Origin: Methylococcaceae bacterium UBA6146
Lineage (GTDB): Bacteria > Pseudomonadota > Gammaproteobacteria > Methylococcales > Methylomonadaceae
DNA: 64,000 nt
Assembly: GCA_002422395.1 (NCBI GenBank)
Contig: DIUY01000030.1
Location: 258,800-322,799, forward strand
Direction: 5' to 3'
Shown here: positions 9,170 through 16,895 of the stretch, one piece after another
How the letters are laid out: the number at the start of each line of letters is the position of its first letter
Position numbering within the stretch: the stretch's first letter is position 1
The notes under the pieces: model-generated
What the model was told of the DNA's origin: nothing
The model's database searches: none
Seen by the model: only the letters and a program-made list of their open reading frames with translations
Program-made: the position numbers and the translations under genes

Positions 9170-12100
9170 CTATTTGGCTGAATCAGCCTGCAACCAAGCA
9201 ATAAGCTCATCAACAGGCATGGCTTTGGCTATCAGCCAGCCCTGCACAAAATCACAGCCTACGCCCCTGACCAAATCCAAGTCTTCTTGGGTCTCCACCC
9301 CTTCCGCGACGGTGACAAGGTTAAGTTTGGCCGCCATCCCGACGCTGGCAGAAAGTATCGTGCGAGCCGTGGCATTATCAGCGGCGCCTTTGACAAAGGC
9401 GCGGTCCAGTTTAAGTTCGTTAAATGGAATACGCTGCAATTGCTCTAGCGATGAATAGCCGGTACCAAAATCATCAATTGATAACTTGAAGCCCTTAAGC
9501 CGCAAACGGGTCATAATATCCAAGGTTTTGGTCAGGTCGTCCATAACCCCTGTTTCAGTAACCTCAAGGATCACGTTGCCAACTTTTAGCCCGGTTGTCT
9601 CGGTGCTGGCTTGGATAAAATCCGGCAGGTTCACATCCGACATCCAAGCCGCCGACAAATTAACGGAAATATCCAACGGAAAGCCCGCATCAACAAGACG
9701 GCGGCCACCGATAAACGCTTTGACCAATAAAACTTCCGACAATGCCCCCACCAAACCGCAGTGTTCTGCCGCCAAAATAAAGGCTTCAGCCGGCACAGCG
9801 GCCCCTTGCCGCCGCCAACGCGCCAAGGCCTCAACCCCAACTGGTTTGAGGGTAAAGGCATCGACCTTCGGTTGGAAGAAAACATCAAATTCATCATTGT
9901 TTAAGCCATCCAAAATATCTTCAGTCTTGATCGCCTTTGCCGTGGCTTTTTTGACGGTATTGACCTGTCTGTGGGAAGCGTCATTCAATAAAGCCAAGAA
10001 ATCATCGCGGACTAACGGTTTGCCCAAACTACCCACCAAATGCAAACCTTGCAAGCAGGCTAATTCAACTGCGGACTGCATCAACCGCGCATCAACCCCG
10101 CTCACCAAAATGATATTGCCTTGGTAGCCTATCTCGCTCATACGCCGCAAAAACTCAATGCCATCCATCTCCGGCATATTCAAATCACAAAGCAGCAAAT
10201 TGACGCGCTGCCCGTGTGCTTCCAGCTCTTTTAAGCCTGCCATGCCACTGTCGGCCACCAGCACCTCAGTTACCCCTAACGCGGTCAGCAACAAGGATGT
10301 TTGCCGTCGGACCACCGCATCATCGTCAACCACCAACACGCAATTGGGCAATTCTAAACAGGGCTTAGTGTTTTGTAAGGCGGGCAGGCTATTTTTAACA
10401 ATGGCTTCTTCAACATCAGTGAGCGCGTGTTCAAGCTCCCGAAGCAAGGCCGCCGCATGGCCGACTGCCCCTTGCTTGGCAACAATTTCCAACTCTTTGG
10501 CCAATTCGGCAAAACGCAACGCCCCTATGGCCTGTGAGGAAGACTTCAGCTTGTGCATGGACAAAGCAAGCCCCGCCATGTCTTGGGCCAAAAGATCCCG
10601 ACGGCATAAAACCAACTCGGCTTGGGCGGAACTGGTGAACAAGTCAACCAAGCTTTGGATTTGTCGGGCATCCAAACCACCCGTTATCTTAAGTAAATAA
10701 TCGGTGTCCAAAACATGCTTGCCGTAAGGGGACTGTGCTAGCTTGCTTGGGAAGACCGATAATGGGGGCTTTGATGCCGCCACTGCCTGTTCGGGCAACC
10801 ATTGCTGTAGCTTTTGCCGCAGGTAATTCAAATCAATAGGTTTGGGCAAGGTGTCGTCCATACCGGCGTTCAAGCAAGCCTCGAGTTCCTCCGGGTAAGT
10901 GAATGCGGTAATGGCGATCATAGGCATGTGGGCCTCTGTGCCTTGTTCTGCTGCACGGATTGAGCGGGCAAGTTGCATCCCATCCATACGGGGCATACTG
11001 ATGTCGCTTAAGATAAGGTCGTAGCCGCCTTTTTTCCATTCGACCAAGGCTTCCGAGCCGTCTGCAACAATAACGGCATCAATGCCCAACACACCCAGCT
11101 GCATTTTGAGTAAGGTTTGGTTGGTGGGGTTATCTTCGGCGACTAAGATGCGGTACGCTTGTTTTTGTTGTTCTGACTCGCCATCAGTTGGGGCGATCAA
11201 TGCGGCGGAATCTTTAATTTCCAGAGGATTTTCTTCGTGCGCCCTAGCCAGCTTGTCAATCAATTGGTTAAACCGGTCGCTGGATTTGATGATTTCTTGG
11301 GCGCATTCAAGAACATCGGCAGCCAGGTTTGTTTGCATCGACAGAAGCTGCGCCTCGCCTAAGAAGCCATTTAACGAGGTACGCAGTTCATAGCTGACAC
11401 TGGCGACAAGTTCGCTCTGCCTAGCCCGGTTCTTTTCGGCTTTTTCCAAAAATTCGGCAAGGTCGTCAACCGCTTGTTGTTGGCGATCATTTTTCCCGGC
11501 GGTTTCAATCAAATTGGCGCAAGTTTCGGTAAAAGGCGCCAAAAACTCCACGGATCCGGCGTCATAGCCATCCTGCTTATTGGCCAAACCCAGCATCCCT
11601 AGCAGGCAGTCCCCAGAATAAATCGGCATTCCCATAAACGCGGTCAGCGGCGGATGCCCTGTTGGCAAACCACGGCTACGGGGATCATTTTGCGGGTCAT
11701 TGCTGATCAGCGGGCGGCCCGCAAGGATGACAGCGCCATACAGGCTGTCCAGAGATTTAAACCCTGCTCCGGTCGCCTGCATTTTCTGATACATGGCGCG
11801 GCTGGTTTCATCCCAGCTTATGTCGGTGACTGCCTTGATGCTAAGGTAAGGGTGGCCAATGGGCTCATACAACACCTCTGCGACAAACCCAAACGCACTT
11901 TCAGTCAGCAGCAACACGCCGTCCAACAAACGGTTAACCGCGTTGCCCAAGTTACGGTCAACATTGAATTGTTGCAGGGTCTCCCGCAATAAATTCAATA
12001 ACCGCTGTTGCCGCCGCTCTTCGGCATGCAGCTGTTTTTGCTGTGTCACATCGGTACGGACAGAAAAATACTGTTTTGGCTTTCCGTGCCCATCCATAAT

Positions 12101-13495
12101 CGGCGCAATAGTGGATTGCACCCAATAAGGCTTGCCGTCTTTGCTGCGGTTTTGGATTTCACCTTGCCAAGTCTTGCCGGCGCTAATGGTCTTCCACATC
12201 TCAACAAAAAATGCGTGCGGATGGTGGCCGGATTTGACAATGCGGTGATTATGGCCAATCAATTCTTCTTTACTATAACCGCTTATGTCACAAAACTTTT
12301 GGTTGACATCAATAATGGTGCCATGGGCTGAAGCAATGGAAACAATCGAATGTGCATCCAAGGTGCTGCGCAACCATTTTTGCTGCGCTTGGACGGCTTG
12401 CCATCCCTTCGCCCTGCCCTGCAACAACCGATGTTGACGGGATTTTGCTATGACTAGGGACAATAATTCATAACCTTGCACGGGTTCCGACAAATAACAG
12501 CTTCCAGTGGCCAAATAATGGCGTCTGATTTCATCGGGGCAATCAGGGCCTAGCCAATAAATCACCGGCAGTTGCACACTGTCCATTTTCAATCGGCATA
12601 ACGCCAAAAAACCAGGGCTTTGGCACAACGCCAGTGAAGCGTCCAGTATCAGCGCATCGGGGGGGAAAGTTGCCAGAAGATGGGGCATCTGCAACGGTTC
12701 AGACTGAGTTACAACCTCAATACCGGCGTCATGCAAGACACTCAGGCCAAGCGCCAGCTTTTGGCGGTCAGCACTGAGCAAGAGCACACGATAAGGTGCT
12801 TGCGGCATCCAAGCAACGCCTGCCAATTCCGACAGCAGCTTTGAAGCATCAACGGGGGGTTCAAAAAATAGGCGGACACCCAGCCCGCTGACAAAAACTG
12901 GGTCATGGCTGCCCAGACTATCCAGCATACCGACCAGTATCGGCATCACCTCTTGCCCTGTGCTTTGCTTGAGCTGCCCTAAAAGCCATTGCCCATGTTG
13001 GGTGAGCCAGCTTGATCCCGCCACTAGCACGAGCTGTTCTTGGCAAAGGTAGCCCTCAGAAAAATCGCCATCGGATTTGTGTTCAACTATAAACCCCAAG
13101 CTTTGAAGGGTTCGGCTGAGCCGGATTGTCTCCGCAGACTGGTCACCAAGGAGGCAGAAAACCCAAGCCCCCGGTTGGGGGGGCAAGTTTTTGGCATCGA
13201 CTTGCCCTGACAACGGCCCTTCACGCAATAGGGCTGCCAGATTATGTGCGGACTGCAAGGCCGAGGCCAACCGTTCGGGCGCGGGCGCGTCTTGGAAGAA
13301 ATCAGCCAAGACCGAAACCAACGCCTTGGCCCGGCTCGAAACCTCAAACCAATCCGTACCCTCAGACTTGTCAATAACATTTGCCAAGGACTTAGCCAAA
13401 TGGGTGGCTATCACTCTATCCCAACCGGCATTTTTAAGCCGGCCAGTGTGCTTGCTTATGTCTGCTGCAAGTTGTTCTAAAGCCGCAGTATTCAT
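9170..13495 (-). CDS. Kinase-dead PAS-GAF-REC-Hpt-REC-EAL phosphorelay protein
   Basis: A 1441-residue protein. Order: helical N-terminus; two receiver-like regions without clear acceptor sites (about 110-225 and 235-350); PAS (about 375-488); GAF (about 500-665); a HisKA-like helix pair in which Tyr702 replaces the phospho-accepting His (SYELRTSLNGF); no ATPase domain at all; receiver with Asp831 (LSDISMPRMDG); Hpt domain with His981 (MHKLKSSSQAIG); receiver with Asp1104 (LCDLNMPEMDG); and EAL domain. The EAL keeps E1222-A-L, Asn1279, Glu1311, DDFGTG at 1341-1346, Lys1362, Glu1398 and Gln1418, so c-di-GMP phosphodiesterase activity is likely. It cannot autophosphorylate, so its Hpt and receivers probably take phosphate from a neighbouring kinase. 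Its ATG overlaps the TGA of the HTH-receiver gene upstream (ATGA), indicating coupled translation. Confidence 0.85.
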   Translation of the reverse strand: MNTAALEQLAADISKHTGRLKNAGWDRVIATHLAKSLANVIDKSEGTDWFEVSSRAKALVSVLADFFQDAPAPERLASALQSAHNLAALLREGPLSGQVDAKNLPPQPGAWVFCLLGDQSAETIRLSRTLQSLGFIVEHKSDGDFSEGYLCQEQLVLVAGSSWLTQHGQWLLGQLKQSTGQEVMPILVGMLDSLGSHDPVFVSGLGVRLFFEPPVDASKLLSELAGVAWMPQAPYRVLLLSADRQKLALGLSVLHDAGIEVVTQSEPLQMPHLLATFPPDALILDASLALCQSPGFLALCRLKMDSVQLPVIYWLGPDCPDEIRRHYLATGSCYLSEPVQGYELLSLVIAKSRQHRLLQGRAKGWQAVQAQQKWLRSTLDAHSIVSIASAHGTIIDVNQKFCDISGYSKEELIGHNHRIVKSGHHPHAFFVEMWKTISAGKTWQGEIQNRSKDGKPYWVQSTIAPIMDGHGKPKQYFSVRTDVTQQKQLHAEERRQQRLLNLLRETLQQFNVDRNLGNAVNRLLDGVLLLTESAFGFVAEVLYEPIGHPYLSIKAVTDISWDETSRAMYQKMQATGAGFKSLDSLYGAVILAGRPLISNDPQNDPRSRGLPTGHPPLTAFMGMPIYSGDCLLGMLGLANKQDGYDAGSVEFLAPFTETCANLIETAGKNDRQQQAVDDLAEFLEKAEKNRARQSELVASVSYELRTSLNGFLGEAQLLSMQTNLAADVLECAQEIIKSSDRFNQLIDKLARAHEENPLEIKDSAALIAPTDGESEQQKQAYRILVAEDNPTNQTLLKMQLGVLGIDAVIVADGSEALVEWKKGGYDLILSDISMPRMDGMQLARSIRAAEQGTEAHMPMIAITAFTYPEELEACLNAGMDDTLPKPIDLNYLRQKLQQWLPEQAVAASKPPLSVFPSKLAQSPYGKHVLDTDYLLKITGGLDARQIQSLVDLFTSSAQAELVLCRRDLLAQDMAGLALSMHKLKSSSQAIGALRFAELAKELEIVAKQGAVGHAAALLRELEHALTDVEEAIVKNSLPALQNTKPCLELPNCVLVVDDDAVVRRQTSLLLTALGVTEVLVADSGMAGLKELEAHGQRVNLLLCDLNMPEMDGIEFLRRMSEIGYQGNIILVSGVDARLMQSAVELACLQGLHLVGSLGKPLVRDDFLALLNDASHRQVNTVKKATAKAIKTEDILDGLNNDEFDVFFQPKVDAFTLKPVGVEALARWRRQGAAVPAEAFILAAEHCGLVGALSEVLLVKAFIGGRRLVDAGFPLDISVNLSAAWMSDVNLPDFIQASTETTGLKVGNVILEVTETGVMDDLTKTLDIMTRLRLKGFKLSIDDFGTGYSSLEQLQRIPFNELKLDRAFVKGAADNATARTILSASVGMAAKLNLVTVAEGVETQEDLDLVRGVGCDFVQGWLIAKAMPVDELIAWLQADSAK

Positions 13496-14019
13496 GTTTT
13501 AAGATACCGTGTGTTGATGACATGAAGCTTGTTTTCAATAAGTGCCCGCAAGATTCTAAATGGAACTGGTTTAGAATAAACGGGGATGCCCCGCAATAAC
13601 TTGCGGGCATCCTCCATTTCTGTTGCATCCAAAGCGGCCACAACGATAATATCGAAACGGTTATTGTCTTCCTGGCCACGCAAATGCCGGATCAGCCATA
13701 CACTGTCCATTTCTGGCATGTGCAAGTCGGTAATGACTAAATCAAGGGCATGGCGGCCAATTTTTATCAGTCCATCAAAGCCTCGGTTGCCGTCAATAAC
13801 TACAAAGGCGTTGAGGGGGATTGCCTGCAATACTGATTTTTGCCCGGGAACTAGGGATTCCACAGCGTTCCTAGGGATGCGCCAATGGCCGGCCGCCCGC
13901 AGTCTTCCACGCCGGCAATTTGCCATTTTCAACCCACAACTGTACGGTTGACAATGCTCCCCAAGGGTGGCCGCCACCTTGCGCGTAGAAATAAATTCAG
14001 ATGCTTGCTTCGCCTTCAA
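13492..14019 (-). pseudogene. HTH-receiver regulator with paired frameshifts in the DNA-binding domain
   Basis: The 175-codon frame begins like a MerR/excisionase-type helix-turn-helix (EFISTRKVAATLG) and resumes it at GHWRIPRNAVESL, but about 25 residues between are nonsense. Reading this stretch (about 13892-13957) in another frame gives STVQLWVENGKLPAWKTAGG, the expected recognition helix and wing. The frame is lost by one missing base near 13958 and restored by a 4-bp tandem duplication (GGCC twice at 13887-13894). The receiver half keeps the acceptor Asp98 (VITDLHMPEMD) and a Lys-Pro (SKP at 149-151), but lacks the beginning of the domain with its acidic pair. The protein therefore probably binds no DNA. 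The stop overlaps the start of the EAL gene. Sequencing error could explain one lesion, but not easily both plus the missing receiver start. Confidence 0.75.
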
Positions 14020-14159
14020 TTAGATAATCAACATAGGCTAAGTTACTGGGTTTGGCATTATATTCCCAGTTTATAAGCAAAAATAGCGCTTTCAACATTT
14101 CCAACATATTCATGATTTTTGGCGGGACACAATGATTTACACCACTTATTGGCAAGCGT

Positions 14160-14636
14160 ATGACTGACCGCGTCGACCCTGAAACCCGTTCGCGCACGAT
14201 GGCTGCTATCCGCAGCAAAAATACGAAACCGGAGAAATGGGTCCGTTCCGCCCTACACAAGCAAGGCTTCCGGTTTCGCCTGCACAATAAAAAATTGCCC
14301 GGATCGCCGGATTTGGTGTTACGTAAGCACCATGCGGTAATATTCATTAACGGCTGTTTTTGGCATCAGCATGAAGGCTGCAAGGCGGCGCATCTGCCAA
14401 AAACACGGCAAGCGTTTTGGGGGCTGAAATTTGCCCGCAATGTGGCGCGTGACCAGAAAGTGCTGTACCAACTTAAAGTGTTGGGTTGGCGGGCGGCGAT
14501 TGTTTGGGAATGCGGTCTGAAGAAAAAATGCAGGGATACAACTTTGCAACATTTGGTGGCATGGCTGCACAGCGGCGCAGAGTATTTTGAAATGCCCGTT
14601 TATGACGAATTTAGCGACTTAAGTGATTATGAATAA
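14160..14636 (+). CDS. vsr: Very-short-patch mismatch repair endonuclease
   Basis: Vsr nicks DNA 5' of T in T:G mismatches produced by deamination of 5-methylcytosine, protecting a Dcm-type methylation site. The 158-residue product has the typical start (MTDRVDPETRSRTMAAIRSKNTKPE is the family N-terminus in outline), the catalytic Asp in LPGSPDLV, and the zinc/active-site region FINGCFWHQHEGCK with its His and Cys residues. No cytosine methyltransferase gene is in the window, so it is an orphan here. The last codons (LSDYE and the TAA) lie in sequence shared with a repeat at 16097, so its C-terminus may be repeat-derived. It is transcribed away from the signalling block. Confidence 0.9.
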   Translation: MTDRVDPETRSRTMAAIRSKNTKPEKWVRSALHKQGFRFRLHNKKLPGSPDLVLRKHHAVIFINGCFWHQHEGCKAAHLPKTRQAFWGLKFARNVARDQKVLYQLKVLGWRAAIVWECGLKKKCRDTTLQHLVAWLHSGAEYFEMPVYDEFSDLSDYE

Positions 14637-14712
14637 GTTTTTCGGCATAAAACGACTGCGCGTCCTTTGAGGACAGGCAGTCGTAGCCCTAAAATTTTTG
14701 CGTATGTACTTA
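14621..14712. repeat. Family D hairpin repeat, copy D1
   Basis: About 92 bp centred on a hairpin: CGACTGCGCGTCCT and AGGACAGGCAGTCG pair with two mismatches across a short loop. The flanks (AAGTGATTATGAATAAG on the left, CCCTAAAATTTTTGCGTATG on the right) match copy D2 at 16097-16300 in the same orientation. D1 overlaps the end of vsr. With D2 it brackets rnd as a direct repeat. Confidence 0.75.
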
Positions 14713-14773
14713 TGATTAACCCAACGCGATGGTGTATGAACGGTAACGCTCGGATAGGTGGCCGTGACATCAC

Positions 14774-15928
14774 CTATTTTTCAATAATCGCCAACCTGTC
14801 TGACTCAATCCCCAGCATCAGTTCGCCTTTTAACAGGCCGACCAGCTCCCGGCCGGCCATGGTGTAACGCCAGCCGTGCAGCAGCGGACACTCGTCATCT
14901 TCATCAGACAACAGCGCTTCCAAGTCTTTACGGGAAGCTAGGATGCTAGGATTCAGCGAGTTTTCTTCAGCCCTTATTCGGACCAGTGCCGTTAAAATAT
15001 CCAGGATGGCTTCCTGTTGTTGGGTTTTTTTTGCCGCTTTTCCATGTTCATGCAACGGGATAGGCGCACGGTTTTTAGCCGCCGTGATCAACTGGCACAG
15101 CTCTTTGCCATAGCGGTTAACGATGCGCTCATTAATTCCCCGTATATTGGCCAATTCACCGACCGTTTCCGGTTGCAACTTGGCTAACTCAAACAGCAGT
15201 TCATCACGCAACAACCAATTTTTCGGCCGGTTTTCGGCCTGTGCGTGCTGTTCGCGCCATTCGGCCAAGGTTTGGATAATTGATAGCTGTTTTCCGGTCA
15301 ATTTGTTTTTGCCTTTAATTTTAAGCCAGGCTTTTTCGGGATTAACCTGGTAATGCGTCGGCTCAGAAAGTTCGGCAAAATCCTGTTTTAACCAATCCGC
15401 ACGACCTAACTGGGTGAGTTTTTCGGTCATCATCTGATAAATTTGGCATAAATAAATGACATCATCAGCCGCATAATCAATTTCTGCCGAGCTTAAAGGC
15501 CGTTTGCTCCAATCCGCACGGGTATGCGCTTTGGTCAAATTGACATTTAACAAACTGGAAACCAGCATGGCGTAGCCGGGATTATCCTGAAAACCTAACA
15601 AAGGCGCCGCTATTTGCGTGTCAAAAATAGGTGTGGGCAATTTACCGGTCAATTGATAAAAAATTTCCAGGTCTTGTCGGCTGGAATGGAACACTTTGAC
15701 AATGGCAGGGTTGTAAATCGCCTCAAAAAGCATATCCAGTTCAGGCAAGACTATCGGATCAACACAAGCAACCCAATCGGGCGTGGCTATTTGCAGTAGG
15801 CAAAACTTAGGGTAATACGTTTTTTCGCGCAAGAATTCGGTGTCAAGCGCCAGCCATGTGCAGATTTTTATTTGTGCGCATAGCTTGTTCAGTTGTTCAG
15901 GGGTGTTTACGTAATTAATGGGGGTCAT
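14774..15928 (-). CDS. rnd: Ribonuclease D
   Basis: A 3'-5' exoribonuclease of the DEDD superfamily that trims tRNA and other structured RNA 3' ends. I place the start at the ATG at 15928 (MTPINYVNTPEQL), giving 384 residues, close to the 375 of E. coli. The open frame continues 35 codons further upstream, but that extension reads through a family A repeat. Exonuclease motifs are visible: LALDTEFLREKTYYPKFCLLQ region (DTE, motif I), the FHSSRQDLEIF region (motif II Asp), and YAADDVIYL (motif III Tyr and Asp). HRDC-type helical repeats follow (about residues 205-375). The upstream 377 bp hold only repeats, so its promoter is not obvious. Confidence 0.92.
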   Translation of the reverse strand: MTPINYVNTPEQLNKLCAQIKICTWLALDTEFLREKTYYPKFCLLQIATPDWVACVDPIVLPELDMLFEAIYNPAIVKVFHSSRQDLEIFYQLTGKLPTPIFDTQIAAPLLGFQDNPGYAMLVSSLLNVNLTKAHTRADWSKRPLSSAEIDYAADDVIYLCQIYQMMTEKLTQLGRADWLKQDFAELSEPTHYQVNPEKAWLKIKGKNKLTGKQLSIIQTLAEWREQHAQAENRPKNWLLRDELLFELAKLQPETVGELANIRGINERIVNRYGKELCQLITAAKNRAPIPLHEHGKAAKKTQQQEAILDILTALVRIRAEENSLNPSILASRKDLEALLSDEDDECPLLHGWRYTMAGRELVGLLKGELMLGIESDRLAIIEK

Positions 15929-15951
15929 AGTCAAATGGGTAATCAATAAAG

Positions 15952-16062
15952 GGTAGTGGGTTAAATGTGGTGGTTGGCGTACAAGCCTTCGTTTGTACTG
16001 AGGCAAACCAAGGTTTGAGCTCCAGCTTATCAATGTGCAGCTACAGATTTAACCCACCACCC
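15952..16062. repeat. Family A palindromic MITE-like element, copy A3 (inverted relative to A1)
   Basis: Bounded by GGTAGTGGGTTAAAT and ATTTAACCCACCACCC. Its interior is the reverse complement of copy A1 (GAGGCAAACC, CTTATCAATGTGCAGC). Flanking 7-mers AATAAAG (15945-15951) and ACTAAAG (16063-16069) agree at 6 of 7 positions. It lies 24 bp upstream of the rnd start and creates a false N-terminal extension of the rnd frame. Confidence 0.8.
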
Positions 16063-16096
16063 ACTAAAGGAGGCCGCACCACTAAGGTGCGGTCAT

Positions 16097-16300
16097 AAGT
16101 AATTATGAATAAGCTTTTCGGTACAAAACGACTGCGCGTCCTTCACCCTAGAGCCATAGGTATCTACACAAGTTTTATGGGTCGTCATTCCGGCAGGGAT
16201 TGCCGGAATGACGGTGTCCAAGACTTGTGTAGATACCTATGCCCTAGGGCGCAAGTAAGGACGGGCAGTCGTAACCCTAAAACTTTTGAGTATGTGCTTA
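16097..16300. repeat. Family D hairpin repeat, copy D2, split by a palindromic insertion
   Basis: Left half 16097-16143 and right half 16257-16300 match the two halves of D1 at 14621. The D1 hairpin loop position is here occupied by 113 bp of a different palindrome (element E, 16144-16256). The rest of the 377-bp stretch between the rnd start and the next gene holds this repeat and copy A3. No gene is present. Confidence 0.8.
16146..16249. repeat. Element E, nested palindrome inside the D2 hairpin loop
   Basis: The outer arms (16146-16173 and 16223-16249, core CATAGGTATCTACACAAGT) pair with one mismatch and one bulge. The centre holds a second hairpin: a perfect 13-bp stem CGTCATTCCGGCA (16183-16195) and TGCCGGAATGACG (16201-16213) with loop GGGAT. 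No target duplication is evident at its edges. Confidence 0.8.
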
Positions 16301-16305
16301 AGGAA

Positions 16306-16860
16306 CTAATTAGCCTGCTCTGAAAGTTGGGCTTCTGGTTTTAGGTGACGTATCTTGCCACGTTGGTTAAGGATGTTGCCGCGTTTTTTATTGCGCATTT
16401 TTACCCGTCTAATGTCCAATTTTTGCTGATTAATTTCTACGGTTTTTAAATGCTGGAATATATCGGGCGGCATGGCATCAGGGAGGTCAATCAGTGTGTA
16501 CTGGCCACGGATGGATACGTTGGTGATGTTGTTTTTATCGACGCCGGACTCTTCAACCAGCACTTTTTTAAGGGCTTCCAGCGTGATTTGGTGTTGGTTG
16601 CCGACATCCAAACGGTAGCGGACCATTTTAATGCCCGACCGGACAGGAGGTTTTCGTAGGGCTGGCACTGGGGCGCTCTGACTATTTTGGGCCAAATACA
16701 CTAATGCCGCCGCACATTCTAAAATGTCGGCATCCAATTCTGCCGCTATAGCCGCTATTAAAGTGCGCTGCGCCTCCAAGCCCTCATGGGTCAAAATAGA
16801 TTGCAAACGGGTTTTTAACCGCTGCGCCTGATCAGGCTCAGGCCGTTCCATTGTGTTCAT
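16306..16860 (-). CDS. Standalone DbpA-type RNA-binding domain protein (DeaD/CsdA C-terminal region without helicase)
   Basis: About 184 residues. The middle (from MVRYRLDVGNQHQ to LDIRRVKMR) matches the DbpA-like RRM found at the end of DEAD-box helicases DeaD/CsdA/DbpA, including the pattern ITNVSIRGQYTLIDLP and the FQHLK helix. The N-terminal helical region (LEAQRTLIAAIAAELD, ECAAALVYLAQ) resembles the helicase-to-RRM linker region of DeaD. No helicase motif (DEAD, SAT) is present in or near it. A basic tail (KMRNKKRG) could bind RNA. Starts possible: ATG at 16860, ATG at 16851, or a GTG at 16899 overlapping the surA stop; I prefer 16860, weakly. It follows surA in the same direction. It may be an RNA chaperone; the function is inferred from the domain only. 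Confidence 0.75.
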   Translation of the reverse strand: MNTMERPEPDQAQRLKTRLQSILTHEGLEAQRTLIAAIAAELDADILECAAALVYLAQNSQSAPVPALRKPPVRSGIKMVRYRLDVGNQHQITLEALKKVLVEESGVDKNNITNVSIRGQYTLIDLPDAMPPDIFQHLKTVEINQQKLDIRRVKMRNKKRGNILNQRGKIRHLKPEAQLSEQAN

Positions 16861-16895
16861 GTGTTGTCTGGTTGTTGTTATCCGGCAAATAGCTA

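Noticed and set aside
15929..16033. N-terminal extension of ribonuclease D
   Set aside because: The extra 35 codons read through repeat A3 and do not resemble RNase D; the ATG at 15928 gives the normal length.
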